A stretch of 64,000 nt of DNA from Actinomycetota bacterium (GCA_016717115.1 JADKGE010000001.1:186001-250000); one strand, 5' to 3'; counted from the first letter of the stretch, positions 34,888 to 44,272 are shown. Made by a program: numbers and translations. Notes: a model not told the origin generated them from the letters alone.

Positions 34888-35849
34888 ATGATCACGGTGC
34901 GCGTCTGCTGCCCCGCCAGCCTGTCGGCTGACGTGATCGCTCTCCTGGAGTCCCAGTCCGCCATGAGCGCCCTCGCCGTATTCGAGGGCGCGAGCCGCTC
35001 ACCGGTCGGCGACGTCATCGAGGCGGACCTGCCGCGGGAGGCCGTCAATCCCGTCATCGATGACCTGATGGCGCTGGGGTCCAGGACGAGGGCACCATCC
35101 AGTTGCTCCCGGTGCCCACCTGGGTGTAGCAGCGGGCCTTCCGGGCAGAGGAGACCACGCCGGGCGCAAGCGCCGACGCCGTCGTGTGGACGGACGTGGT
35201 CGAGCGGGCCTACGACGAGTCGTCCCTCACGTGGACCTACATGAGCTTCATGGTCCTGGCGACACTGCTCGCCGGCATCGCGGTGGTGACCGACTCCGTG
35301 ATCCTCGTGATCGGGGCAATGGTCCTGGGACCCGAGTTCGTCCCGATCGCTGCCCTGGGGCTGGGCCTCGTGCGTCGTCGCTTCCACCTGTTCCGGCAGT
35401 CCCTTCGCACGCTCAGCGTCGGCTTCGGGGTGTCGATCGCCGCGGTCGCCCTGCTCGCCGCGATCGCCCGCGTCGCGGGCCTCATCACGATCGACGACGT
35501 CACCACCCAAGCCCGTCCCGGCACGTCCTTCATCTACTCACCCAGCATCTGGTCGCTGATCATCGCCGTCATCGCGGGAGCGGCCGGGGTGCTCGCCCTC
35601 ACCTCAGCGAAGTCCGGGGGCCTGGTGGGCGTGTTCATCTCCGTGACGACCATCCCTGCGTCGGGCAACATCGCCGTCGCAGCGGTCTTCGGCCTGTGGC
35701 CGGAGGTATGGGGCAGCAGCGTGACCCTCGTCGTCAACATCGCCGGGATGGCCATTGCCGGCTGGGCGACCCTGGCTCTGCAGCAGCGGGTTTGGCAGCG
35801 GCAGGCTCGGCGGGGCTCGGGAAGGGTGGCGTCAGTCGAGGGAGAGTGA
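34888..35849 (+). pseudogene. DUF389 family membrane protein, broken by a frameshift and an in-frame stop
   Basis: The N-terminal cytoplasmic part (34888 on, ITVRVCCPASLSADVIALLE) and the membrane part (from about 35130, with the DUF389 blocks VIGAMVLGPEFVPIAALGLG and TTIPASGNIAVA, about five membrane segments) lie in different frames. One missing base in the G-run at 35076-35079 would rejoin them (LGVQDEGTIQLLPVPTWV). TAG at 35127-35129 still interrupts the joined frame. Either a true pseudogene or two sequence errors explain this. DUF389 function is unknown. Confidence 0.75.
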
Positions 35850-37181
35850 GTCGCGCACCACAGCGGCGAGGCTTTCGCCGATCTCGGCTGCCTGCGTCTG
35901 CGTGGGCGCCTCCACCATCACGCGGATGACGGGTTCGGTACCCGACGGTCGCAGCAGCACTCGACCGTGATCGCCCAGCGTCTCCTGAGCCGCAGCCACG
36001 GCCTCACGCACCACCGCCGACGAGTCGACCGCAGTCCGATCGACGCCAGTCACGTTGATGAGCACCTGCGGAAGCTTGGTCACGTGGCTGGCAAGGGTCG
36101 CCAACGACTCCCCCGACGCGGCCACCTCGGCCATCAGGTGCAGGGCAGTGAGGATGCCATCGCCCGTAGTGGCGTACTCGGACATGACGACGTGGCCGCT
36201 CTGCTCACCGCCGAGGACGAACCCGCCGTCGCGCATCGCCTCCAGCACGTAGCGATCGCCGACTCCGGTCTCGACGACGTTGATCGACGCGGCCTTCATC
36301 GCGAGCTTGAAGCCCAGGTTGGCCATCACCGTGGCCACGACCGTGTCGCCCGTCAGCCGACCAGCGCGATGCATCGCAACGGCCAGGATGGCCAGGATGT
36401 GATCGCCGTCGATGAGGTTCCCGTCGCCGTCCACGGCGAGGCAGCGATCGGCGTCCCCATCATGGGCGATCCCGACGTCAGCGCCGTGCTCGCGCACCGA
36501 CGCGACGAGGTCGTCCATGTGGGTGCTGCCGCACGCCTCGTTGATGTTCAGGCCGTCAGGCGAGGCGTGGATAGCCACGACCTTCGCCCCGGCGCTGGCA
36601 TAGATCTCCGCCGCGATGGTCGACGCCGCGCCGTTGGCGCAGTCGACCACGACGCTGATGCCCTCCAGGTCGTGCGGCAACGTGGAGAGCAGGTGACGCT
36701 CGTAGAGCTCGCCCGCCAACGGCTGCGCACGGACGCGCCCGACGGCGGCGCCTGTCGGACGATCCCACGGCTCACGCAGTCGCTCCTCGATCGCGTCCTC
36801 GATCGCGTCGTCGAGCTTCGTCCCGCCTCGAGCGAAGAACTTGATGCCGTTGTCCGGCATCGGATTGTGCGAAGCCGACAGCATGACGCCGATGTCGGCG
36901 TTGAGCGCATCGGTCAGGAACGCGACACCCGGAGTGGGCAGCACCCCGACGAGGATGACGTCGACGCCAGCACTCGCGAGCCCGGCCACCACGGCAGCCT
37001 CGAGGAACTCACCGCTCGCACGCCCGTCACGGCCGACGACGGCGATGGGGCGGTGGCCCTCGAACGCACCGATGTCACCGAGCACGTGGGCAGCGGCGAC
37101 GGCGAGGTCGAGCGCCAGCTCCGCAGTGAGATCGCGGTTCGCCAGACCTCGTACGCCATCGGTGCCGAAGAGCTGGCCCAA
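35832..37181 (-). CDS. glmM: Phosphoglucosamine mutase
   Basis: The protein is 449 residues. Homology starts at GQLFGTDGVRG, immediately after a TTG codon at 37181. No ATG or GTG is available between there and the rpsI stop, 4 bp away, so TTG is the probable start. Phosphoserine loop: MLSASHNPMPDNG. Metal loop: DGDADRC. Sugar loop: GGEQSGHV. Phosphate loop: RPSGTEPVIRVM. It converts GlcN-6-P, the GlmS product, to GlcN-1-P. Its 3' end overlaps the convergent DUF389 remnant by 18 bp. Confidence 0.96.
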   Translation of the reverse strand: MGQLFGTDGVRGLANRDLTAELALDLAVAAAHVLGDIGAFEGHRPIAVVGRDGRASGEFLEAAVVAGLASAGVDVILVGVLPTPGVAFLTDALNADIGVMLSASHNPMPDNGIKFFARGGTKLDDAIEDAIEERLREPWDRPTGAAVGRVRAQPLAGELYERHLLSTLPHDLEGISVVVDCANGAASTIAAEIYASAGAKVVAIHASPDGLNINEACGSTHMDDLVASVREHGADVGIAHDGDADRCLAVDGDGNLIDGDHILAILAVAMHRAGRLTGDTVVATVMANLGFKLAMKAASINVVETGVGDRYVLEAMRDGGFVLGGEQSGHVVMSEYATTGDGILTALHLMAEVAASGESLATLASHVTKLPQVLINVTGVDRTAVDSSAVVREAVAAAQETLGDHGRVLLRPSGTEPVIRVMVEAPTQTQAAEIGESLAAVVRDSLSLD

Positions 37182-37185
37182 CGGT

Positions 37186-37695
37186 CTACCGCTTGCTGTA
37201 CTGAGGGGCCTTACGAGCCTTCTTGAGACCGTACTTCTTGCGCTCCTTGGCCCGCGGATCGCGAGTGAGGAACCCGGCCTTCTTGAGGATCGGACGGTTG
37301 CCCTCGGTGTCGATCTCGTTGAGGGCACGCGACACGCCCAGGCGCAGGGCGCCTGCCTGTCCGGAGATGCCACCGCCATGGATGCGTGCGATGACGTCGA
37401 ACAGGCCCTCGGCGCCGAGCGACACGAAGGGCTCGTTGACCTCCTGCTGGTGGACCTTGTTCGGGAAGTAGCCCTCGAGATCACGCCCGTTGATCGTCCA
37501 CTTGCCGGTGCCGGGAACCAGTCGCACGCGTGCGACCGCCTCCTTGCGACGGCCGGTGGCCGCGGCAGGCGCAGTCACGATCTCCCGCGTGGCGACGGGA
37601 CGAGCGGAAGGCGTCTCCGTGGTGTACTCCGAAACCGCCTCCTCGATCGAATCGTCGAAGTCGGTCTCTTCAATGGTGGCCTCAGACACTGCCAC
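37186..37695 (-). CDS. rpsI: 30S ribosomal protein S9
   Basis: The protein is 169 residues from GTG 37695. An acidic N-terminal extension of about 45 residues precedes the core GRRKEAVARVRLVPG. The C-terminal tail KKARKAPQYSKR reaches the P-site tRNA. It is co-transcribed behind rplM and ahead of glmM. Confidence 0.97.
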   Translation of the reverse strand: MAVSEATIEETDFDDSIEEAVSEYTTETPSARPVATREIVTAPAAATGRRKEAVARVRLVPGTGKWTINGRDLEGYFPNKVHQQEVNEPFVSLGAEGLFDVIARIHGGGISGQAGALRLGVSRALNEIDTEGNRPILKKAGFLTRDPRAKERKKYGLKKARKAPQYSKR

Positions 37696-37725
37696 TAATC
37701 CTCTCGTTGACGCCTGATCGCGGAA

Positions 37726-38169
37726 TTACTGCGCGACCTGGGTGATCTGGAACGGCTGCGGCATCTGAGCCGCGTGGGGGTGCTCCGGGCCGGCGTAGAC
37801 CTTGAGCTTCTTGATCTGCTGGCGACCGAGCTTGTTGTGCGGGAGCATCCCCTTGACCGCCTTCTCGACGGCGCGACGCGGGTTGGACTCCAACAGTTCG
37901 CTGTAGGACGTGGCCCTGAGCCCACCCGGGTAGCCGGAGTGGCGGTAGTCCATCTTCTGGTCCCGCTTCGCACCGGTGAGGGCGACCTTCTCCGCATTGA
38001 TGATGATGACGAAGTCACCAGTGTCGATGTGGGGCGCGAAAGAGGTCTTGTGCTTGCCGCGCAGAAGCGTGGCAGCGTGGGTCGCCAGGCGGCCGAGCAC
38101 TATGTCGGACGCGTCAATGACGTGCCAGGTGCGCTCGATCTCACCGGACTTGGGACTGTACGTGCGCAC
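37726..38169 (-). CDS. rplM: 50S ribosomal protein L13
   Basis: The protein is 147 residues from GTG 38169, which gives the family length; the frame stays open upstream. TWHVIDASDIVLGRLAT, HIDTGDFVIIINAEKV and VKGMLPHNKLGRQ are diagnostic. It is the first gene of rplM-rpsI-glmM. Confidence 0.96.
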   Translation of the reverse strand: MRTYSPKSGEIERTWHVIDASDIVLGRLATHAATLLRGKHKTSFAPHIDTGDFVIIINAEKVALTGAKRDQKMDYRHSGYPGGLRATSYSELLESNPRRAVEKAVKGMLPHNKLGRQQIKKLKVYAGPEHPHAAQMPQPFQITQVAQ

Positions 38170-38365
38170 GGGACGCCACCAATCGTTGCTCGTCGGACCT
38201 GGTCTCTGCACGTGCCATCTCTGGCACGTCGTACTAGGGGCCATCCCTGGCACCTAGGCTGGGCAGTGCCTTCGCACGAAACGGAAGGCGCCACAGCAGC
38301 ACCCAAGAGTACCGGTGCGGGGTTGGCCGTCCAAATCGGCCCACCCAAACCACCGGCCTCGAGGC
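38170..38365 (-). promoter_or_regulatory. rplM upstream region with hairpin and direct repeat
   Basis: This 196-bp non-coding stretch separates rplM from the ABC-F gene. ACGTGCC-ATCTCT-GGCACGT (about 38210-38229) forms a 7-bp hairpin. GCCATCTCTGGCAC (38214-38227) and GCCATCCCTGGCAC (38240-38253) are a near-perfect direct repeat 26 bp apart. It may be an rplM leader or operator. No clear promoter hexamers were found. Confidence 0.4.
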
Positions 38366-40027
38366 TCACCACTGCGCCCAGACCGGCTCGGGGGTCTCGT
38401 GAACTGCCCCATCCGAACCGAACACCCAGAAGCGATCGAATCCACGCGTGAACCATCTGTCGTGCGTGACCGCCACCACCGTGCCCTCGAAGGCGTTCAG
38501 GCCGGTCTCGAGGGCCTCCGCGCTGGCGAGGTCGAGGTTGTCGGTCGGTTCGTCGAGCAGCAGGAGCGTCGCACCGCTCAGTTCCAGGAGCAGGATCTGG
38601 AACCGGGCCTGCTGACCCCCCGACAGGGTGTCGAAGTCCTGCTCGGACGACGCAGCCAGCTCATACCGGTCCAGGACGCGGGCGGCCTGCTCCCTCGGCA
38701 GCCCCGTCCTGCGCTCGTCACCCCGGTGGAGGATGTCGAGCAGGCTGCGTCCGGACAGGTCGGGCCGGACATGGGTCTGCGCGAACCAGCCTGGGCGCAC
38801 CCGAGCGCCCAGCCGCGCGGAGCCGGTGTGCCGGACCGGCGGGATCTCGACCTCCCCGACGGGCTGGTGCTCGATGTCCGGGTCGCTGCCGCCCAGTGCG
38901 AGGAGGCGGAGCAGGTGCGACTTGCCCGAGCCGTTCGCACCCAGCACGGCGAGCCGCTCGCCGAACCAGACCTCGCCGTCGAAGGGTCGCGTGAGTCCCG
39001 TCAGCTCGAGGGCCTCGCAGACGATGGCCCGCTTGGCCGTGCGCCCACCGGACAGCCGCATGCGCACGCTCTGCTCCTTCGGGACGGCGATCGGCGGTCC
39101 GGCGTCCTCGAACTTGCGCAGTCGGGTCTGGGCGGCCTGGTAGCGGGAGGCCATCCCGTCGTTGTACTTCGCCTTCACCTTGAGGGAGAGGACGAGCGCC
39201 CTGAGCTTGGCGTGCTCCTCGTCCCAGCGCCGACGGAGCTCCTCGAGGCGAGAGAAGCGATCCGCTCGGGCCGCGTGGAACGAGGCGAACCCCCCGCCGT
39301 GCAGCCATGCGGTGTTGCCCGCCGCACCGAGTTCGACGGACACCACGTGACTGGCGCACTGGTTCAGCAGTTCGCGATCATGGCTGATGAGCAGCACGGT
39401 CTTGGGGGTCTCGCGCAGCTGGGCCTCCAGCCACGTCTTCCCCGGAACGTCGAGGTAGTTGTCCGGTTCGTCCAGCAGGAGGATGTCCGCCGATCCGCGC
39501 AGCAGGAGCTCGAGAACCAGCCTCTTCTGCTCTCCTCCGGACAAGGTGGCGACAGGTCGCCAGCGAAGGGCGTCGAATGTCCCGCCCATGGTGGCCATCG
39601 TCACGACGTCGAAGAGCACCTCCGCGTCGTAGCCGCCCGCCTCTGCGTAGTCGGCGATCGCGTGGGCGTACCGCATCTGCGTCGCCTCGTCGTCCGCGTC
39701 CATCATGGCCAGCTCGGCGGTGTCCAACTCGTGGGCGGCCGCGCGAAGCGGACCCGGGCTGACCAGGAGCAGGAGGTCGCGCAGGGTGCCCTCCGACATC
39801 TGCCCGATGAACTGACGCATCACCGCGACGGAGCCGCTGCACACCGTCGCGCCCTCGTGCGGGTCGATGTCACGCGCGATCATCCGCAGCAGGGTGGTCT
39901 TGCCAGCGCCGTTCGCACCGACAAGGGCGGCCGTCGCGCCGTCGGGAACCCTGAAAGACACGTCGTCGAGCAGAACGCGTCCGTCGGGCAGCGAGTACGA
40001 CACGTGCTGCACCTCGATGTGCCCCAT
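38366..40027 (-). CDS. ABC-F family ATPase (two nucleotide-binding domains, no membrane part)
   Basis: The protein is 553 residues from ATG 40027. NBD1 has Walker A GANGAGKTTLLRM, signature LSGGEQKRL and Walker B ILLLDEPDNYLD. NBD2 has GANGSGKSHLLRL, LSGGQQARF and LLLLDEPTDNLD. The linker (about 225-300) is charged and helical (RLEELRRRWDEEHAK). ABC-F proteins act on the ribosome, either to relieve stalling or to protect against antibiotics; which applies here is not visible. The truA stop lies 1 bp upstream, so it is coupled to the rpoA-rplQ-truA transcript. Confidence 0.92.
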   Translation of the reverse strand: MGHIEVQHVSYSLPDGRVLLDDVSFRVPDGATAALVGANGAGKTTLLRMIARDIDPHEGATVCSGSVAVMRQFIGQMSEGTLRDLLLLVSPGPLRAAAHELDTAELAMMDADDEATQMRYAHAIADYAEAGGYDAEVLFDVVTMATMGGTFDALRWRPVATLSGGEQKRLVLELLLRGSADILLLDEPDNYLDVPGKTWLEAQLRETPKTVLLISHDRELLNQCASHVVSVELGAAGNTAWLHGGGFASFHAARADRFSRLEELRRRWDEEHAKLRALVLSLKVKAKYNDGMASRYQAAQTRLRKFEDAGPPIAVPKEQSVRMRLSGGRTAKRAIVCEALELTGLTRPFDGEVWFGERLAVLGANGSGKSHLLRLLALGGSDPDIEHQPVGEVEIPPVRHTGSARLGARVRPGWFAQTHVRPDLSGRSLLDILHRGDERRTGLPREQAARVLDRYELAASSEQDFDTLSGGQQARFQILLLELSGATLLLLDEPTDNLDLASAEALETGLNAFEGTVVAVTHDRWFTRGFDRFWVFGSDGAVHETPEPVWAQW

Positions 40028-40028
40028 C

Positions 40029-40889
40029 TCAGGGCCGTCCTGGCAGAGTGCGCAGCGTGCGCGTGCGCGACTGACGGGCCAGCAGCTGAGCATCGACGGG
40101 GTAGGCCACCTCTTCCAGGACGAGACCATGAGCGGGCATGACGGTGACCGCCGAGTGCCGTTGCCCGCCCTCGAGCACCTCTCTCGGCCAGGAGACCGGG
40201 CGGCGGCCATCACCCACGGGTAGGAGCACCCCCACCAGGCTACGTACCATCGAGTGGCAGAAGGCGTCGGCCTTCACGGTCATCACGGCGATTCGGTCGG
40301 CGGACCTCTCCCACCGCAGTCCCTGGAGCTCGCGGATCGACGTGCCGCCCTCGCGATGCCGGCAGAACGCCGCGAAGTCGTGCTCGCCCATCAGCCCCTC
40401 GGCGGCCTCGTTCATCCGCTCGAGATCCAGTGGCCGGGTCCATCGCAGGGTGACATGTCGATCCAGCGGATCGGGGCCGAGCCGGCTGTCGCACACCCGA
40501 TAGGTGTAGCGCCGCCACAGCGCGGAGAAGCGAGCGTCGAAGCCCGCGGGCGCCACCATCATCCCCATCAGGCGCACGTCGTCCGGCAGGGCTCGGTTGA
40601 TGCGTCGCAGATCGAGGGTGCTGCCCACCCCCGCCGGCACGTCCATATGCGCCACCTGACCGCGGGCATGCACTCCCGCATCCGTTCGCCCCGCGCACGT
40701 GACGTCGACAGCGACCCCGAACAGGTGCCCCAGGATCCGCTCCAGCTCTCCTTGCACGGTGCGCAGGTGCGTCTGCTTCGCCCATCCGGAGAAGTCGCGT
40801 CCGTCGTAGGAGATGTCCAGGCGCAGACGAATCAGCCCGTCGCCCGGTAGTCCGGGGACGGGCTGATTCAGGTCGGCGGAGTCGGTCAG
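40029..40889 (-). CDS. truA: tRNA pseudouridine(38-40) synthase, probable CTG start
   Basis: The protein is about 286 residues. Homology begins at LIRLRLDISYDGRDFSGWAKQ, but this frame has no ATG, GTG or TTG between the upstream stop and residue 53. CTG at 40889 overlaps the rplQ stop as CTGA, and AAGGA lies 6 nt before it. This copies the ATGA/GTGA couplings used elsewhere in the window. The catalytic Asp is in CAGRTDAGVHARGQ. An undetected indel is the alternative explanation. Confidence 0.9.
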   Translation of the reverse strand: MTDSADLNQPVPGLPGDGLIRLRLDISYDGRDFSGWAKQTHLRTVQGELERILGHLFGVAVDVTCAGRTDAGVHARGQVAHMDVPAGVGSTLDLRRINRALPDDVRLMGMMVAPAGFDARFSALWRRYTYRVCDSRLGPDPLDRHVTLRWTRPLDLERMNEAAEGLMGEHDFAAFCRHREGGTSIRELQGLRWERSADRIAVMTVKADAFCHSMVRSLVGVLLPVGDGRRPVSWPREVLEGGQRHSAVTVMPAHGLVLEEVAYPVDAQLLARQSRTRTLRTLPGRP

Positions 40890-41446
40890 GACTCGTCCTT
40901 CTTCTCAGCCTCGGCCACGTCGTCGGCAACGGCCTCGACCGTGTCCGTCTCTTCGACCGAATCGGCGGCCTCGTCGATGACGACGGTCTCCTCGACCGTC
41001 GGCGCAGCCACGGGAGCCTCGGCAACCGCCGACTTCTCCTTCGCGGCACGCTTGGTCGCACCCGTCGCCTCGGCCACGACCTGCTCGAGCATCGGCTCGA
41101 CCAGCTCGATGACCGCCATCGGCGCGTTGTCGCCCTTGCGCGGCCCGATCTTCGTGATGCGCGTGTAGCCACCCGGGCGGCCGGCATACTGCGGGCCGAT
41201 CTCGGTGAACAGCGTGTGCACGACGGACTTGTCGCGCACGACCGTGAGCACACGGCGGCGAGCGTGCAGGTCACCACGCTTCGCGAACGTGATCAGGCGC
41301 TCGGCCAGCGGGCGCAGGCGCTTGGCCTTGGCCTCGGTGGTGGTGATGCGACCATGCTCGAACAGCGCCGTGGCCAGGTTGGCCAGCATGAGCCGCTCGT
41401 GTGCCGGATCTCCGCCGAGACGCGGACCCTTAGTTGGCGTAGGCAT
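40886..41446 (-). CDS. rplQ: 50S ribosomal protein L17
   Basis: The protein has 186 residues. The core (about 1-118) shows MPTPTKGPRLGGDPAHERLM and TTEAKAKRLRPLAERLI. An acidic, Ala/Glu/Asp-rich extension of about 65 residues follows, typical of actinobacterial L17. It lies 49 bp behind rpoA. Confidence 0.96.
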   Translation of the reverse strand: MPTPTKGPRLGGDPAHERLMLANLATALFEHGRITTTEAKAKRLRPLAERLITFAKRGDLHARRRVLTVVRDKSVVHTLFTEIGPQYAGRPGGYTRITKIGPRKGDNAPMAVIELVEPMLEQVVAEATGATKRAAKEKSAVAEAPVAAPTVEETVVIDEAADSVEETDTVEAVADDVAEAEKKDES

Positions 41447-41495
41447 TCTTTCTCCTCAGTGCTGCGTGAAAGCTTGTCGTTCGGGCAGGAGCCGA

Positions 41496-42515
41496 CTACA
41501 GCTGCTCGTCCTCGGCGAATGCCAGGTCGTCATCGTCGTCGTCATTGAAGTACACGGCCGCACCGGGATCGAATCCGGGCGGGCTGTCCTTGAGAGCCAG
41601 CCCGAGACTGGCCAGCTTGACCTTGACCTCGTCGATCGACTTCGCACCGAAGTTGCGGATGTCGAGGAGGTCAGCCTCACTGCGGGTGATGAGCTCGCCC
41701 ACCGTGTGGATGCCCTCTCGCTTGAGGCAGTTGTACGAGCGAACCGTCATGTCGAGCTGCTCGATCGGGGTCGACAGCTGCTCGGCCACGAAGGCGTCGG
41801 TCGGCGACGGCCCGATGTCGATGCCCTCGGCGTCGACATTCAGCTCGCGTGCCAGGCCGAAGAGCTCGACGAGCGTCTTGCCGGCCGACGCGACAGCGTC
41901 CTTCGGCCGCATCGACGTCTTGGTCTCGACATCGAGCACCAGCTTGTCGAAGTCGGTGCGCTGCTCGACACGAGTCGCCTCGACCTTGTACGTCACCTTG
42001 AGCACAGGGCTGTAGATGGAGTCGACAGGAATCCGGCCGATCTCCTGCCCGGGCTGCTTGTTGAGGACAGCGGAGACGTAGCCGCGCCCGCGCTCCACGA
42101 CGAGCTCGATCTCGAGCTTGCCCTTCGCGTTGAGCGTGGCGATGTGGAGATCGGGGTTGTGCACCTCGACACCGGCCGGCGGCTGGATGTCAGCGGCCGT
42201 GACAGTGCCGGGGCCCTGCTTGCGCAGGTACATGACAACCGGCTCGTCGTGCTCCGAGGAGATCACGAGCTGCTTGATGTTGAGGATCAGCTCGGTGACG
42301 TCTTCCTTCACGCCCGGAACGGTGGTGAACTCGTGGAGGACGCCATCGATGCGGATGCTCGTGACTGCGGCGCCGGGGATGGACGACAGCAGGGTCCGGC
42401 GAAGCGAGTTGCCGAGGGTGTAGCCGAAGCCGGGCTCAAGAGGCTCGAGCACGAAGCGCGAGCGGAACTCGCTGATCGGCTCCTCGGTGAGCACGGGGCG
42501 CTGACTGATAAGCAC
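41496..42515 (-). CDS. rpoA: RNA polymerase alpha subunit
   Basis: The protein is 339 residues from GTG 42515, with GGAAG upstream. The N-terminal dimerisation domain has GFGYTLGNSLRRTLLSSIPG. The C-terminal domain (about 245-310) has LTRSEADLL and GAKSIDEVKVKL. The end is a run of Asp followed by LAFAEDEQL. It is transcribed with rpsM-rpsK-rpsD-rplQ. Confidence 0.98.
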   Translation of the reverse strand: MLISQRPVLTEEPISEFRSRFVLEPLEPGFGYTLGNSLRRTLLSSIPGAAVTSIRIDGVLHEFTTVPGVKEDVTELILNIKQLVISSEHDEPVVMYLRKQGPGTVTAADIQPPAGVEVHNPDLHIATLNAKGKLEIELVVERGRGYVSAVLNKQPGQEIGRIPVDSIYSPVLKVTYKVEATRVEQRTDFDKLVLDVETKTSMRPKDAVASAGKTLVELFGLARELNVDAEGIDIGPSPTDAFVAEQLSTPIEQLDMTVRSYNCLKREGIHTVGELITRSEADLLDIRNFGAKSIDEVKVKLASLGLALKDSPPGFDPGAAVYFNDDDDDDLAFAEDEQL

Positions 42516-42588
42516 TATGTACTTCCTTCCCGCAACGACCGCTATTTGACGTCGCGAATCTGCCTATGTGGTGGGCACTGCAGTGGGA

Positions 42589-43215
42589 CTACTTGGAGTA
42601 GAGCTCGACGATCAGCTGCTCGTTGACCTGCGTGTCGATGACCGCACGCGCGGGCAGCGAGTGGACCAGAACTCGCATCTGCGACGGGATGACCTCGAGC
42701 CACGCCGGCACCGTGCGCTCGCCGACCTCGGCGTGGGCCACGATGAACGGGGTCAGCTCACGGGAGCCCTGACGCACCTCGATGATGTCGTTGGGCGACA
42801 CGCGGTACGACGGGATGTTGACCTTGTGGCCGTTGACCACGAAGTGCCCGTGCGTCACCAGCTGACGCGCCATGTCGCGCGACTTGGCGAAGCCAGCGCG
42901 GAACACGACGTTGTCCAGACGGGTCTCCAGGATCTGCAGCAGGTTCTCGCCGGTCTTGCCCGACTGCCGCTGAGCCTCCTTGTAGTAGTTCGAGAACTGC
43001 TTCTCGAGCACTCCGTACATACGCGTGGCCTTCTGCTTCTCGCGCAACTGCAGCAGGTACTCGCTGTCCTTCGAACGGCCTCGGCCGTGCTGGCCGGGAG
43101 GGTAGGGCCGCTTCTCGAAGGGGCACTTCGGCGACTCGCACTTCGCGCCCTTGAGGAACAGCTTCATCTTCTCGCGGCGGCACCGCTTGCAATCAGCGTC
43201 TGTGTAACGCGCCAT
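42589..43215 (-). CDS. rpsD: 30S ribosomal protein S4, Zn-ribbon type
   Basis: The protein has 208 residues. N-terminal cysteines (CKRC and CESPKC) make this the zinc-binding C+ form. The S4 RNA-binding region has LDNVVFRAGFAKSRDMARQL and HFVVNGHKVNIPSY. S4 nucleates 30S assembly. It lies between rpsK and rpoA. Confidence 0.97.
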   Translation of the reverse strand: MARYTDADCKRCRREKMKLFLKGAKCESPKCPFEKRPYPPGQHGRGRSKDSEYLLQLREKQKATRMYGVLEKQFSNYYKEAQRQSGKTGENLLQILETRLDNVVFRAGFAKSRDMARQLVTHGHFVVNGHKVNIPSYRVSPNDIIEVRQGSRELTPFIVAHAEVGERTVPAWLEVIPSQMRVLVHSLPARAVIDTQVNEQLIVELYSK

Positions 43216-43268
43216 GTCTGGTTATCTCCTAATGTTCTGAAAAGCCAAAGGGTCCGTGAGCCAGCGCG

Positions 43269-43676
43269 TCAGACGCGACGACGCTTGGACGGACGGGTTC
43301 CGTTGTGCGGCACGGGGGTGACGTCGGAGATGGAACCGACCTCGAGGCCCGTGGCCTGCAGCGAGCGGATAGCGGTCTCGCGGCCGGAGCCCGGACCCTT
43401 CACGAACACGTCGACCTTGCGCATGCCGTGCTCCATCGCCCGACGGGCAGCAGCCTCGGCGGCCAACTGAGCGGCGAACGGCGTGGACTTGCGGCTTCCC
43501 TTGAAACCGACCTGCCCGGCGCTGGCCCAGGAGATCACCGCTCCCGTGGGATCGGTGATCGAGACGATGGTGTTGTTGAACGTGCTCTTGATGTGCGCGT
43601 GGCCGTGAGCGACGTTCTTCTTCTCCTTGCGGCGGACCTTCTTGGCGGTCGCCGCCTTGCCTGTCTTGGGGGCCAT
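43269..43676 (-). CDS. rpsK: 30S ribosomal protein S11
   Basis: The protein has 135 residues. GHAHIKSTFNNTIVSITDPTG, the GRETAIRSLQATGL segment and the C-terminal NGTRPSKRRRV are characteristic. It forms part of the 30S platform and lies 29 bp after rpsM. Confidence 0.97.
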   Translation of the reverse strand: MAPKTGKAATAKKVRRKEKKNVAHGHAHIKSTFNNTIVSITDPTGAVISWASAGQVGFKGSRKSTPFAAQLAAEAAARRAMEHGMRKVDVFVKGPGSGRETAIRSLQATGLEVGSISDVTPVPHNGTRPSKRRRV

Positions 43677-43705
43677 GAATCAGTTCTCCAGAGTCTCTCG
43701 AGCGG

Positions 43706-44083
43706 TCACTTGGTGGCCTTCTTCTTGCCAGCGACGGTCTTGCGCGGACCCTTGCGGGTGCGGGCATTGGTGTGGGTGCGCTGGCCACGAACCGGAAGGC
43801 CCTTGCGGTGACGCAGACCTTGGTAGCAGCCGATCTCGACCTTGCGCCGGACATCGGCGGCAACCTCGCGTCGAAGGTCACCCTCGACCTTGAGGTTCTC
43901 GTCGATCCAGTCGCGAAGGGCGATGACCTGGTCGTCGGTGAGATCCTTCGAGCGCAGGTCGGGGCTGATGCCCGTTGCCTCGAGGGCCTTGGCGGCCTGG
44001 GACCGGCCGACGCCATAGATGTAGGTGAGTGCGACAGCCATGCGCTTGTCACGCGGCAGGTCGACACCAACGAGTCGTGCCAT
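43706..44083 (-). CDS. rpsM: 30S ribosomal protein S13
   Basis: The protein has 125 residues. VGVDLPRDKRMAVALTYIYG and the tail RGQRTHTNARTRKGPRKTVA, which contacts P-site tRNA, are standard. A 189-bp spacer to rpmJ holds no gene. Confidence 0.97.
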   Translation of the reverse strand: MARLVGVDLPRDKRMAVALTYIYGVGRSQAAKALEATGISPDLRSKDLTDDQVIALRDWIDENLKVEGDLRREVAADVRRKVEIGCYQGLRHRKGLPVRGQRTHTNARTRKGPRKTVAGKKKATK

Positions 44084-44272
44084 AAGGGCGTTCTCTCTTC
44101 TCTTCCATGCACGAGGTTTGCGGAGCGGAACCAGTCCTGCCCGCCAAGGCAGGTCCCCGGCCTCGTGACCGGGGGTGTCGTCCCGCTGCTACGCACGCGC
44201 CGCTGCGGGGGTCGGGTTCTGCTTGTGTTCGGCCTTGCGGGTTGTCTCCCCTAAGGCCGCGTCGAGGCTGGG

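Noticed and set aside
34600..34900. glmS ribozyme upstream of glmS
   Set aside because: The 117-bp spacer is short and shows none of the expected pseudoknot pairing.
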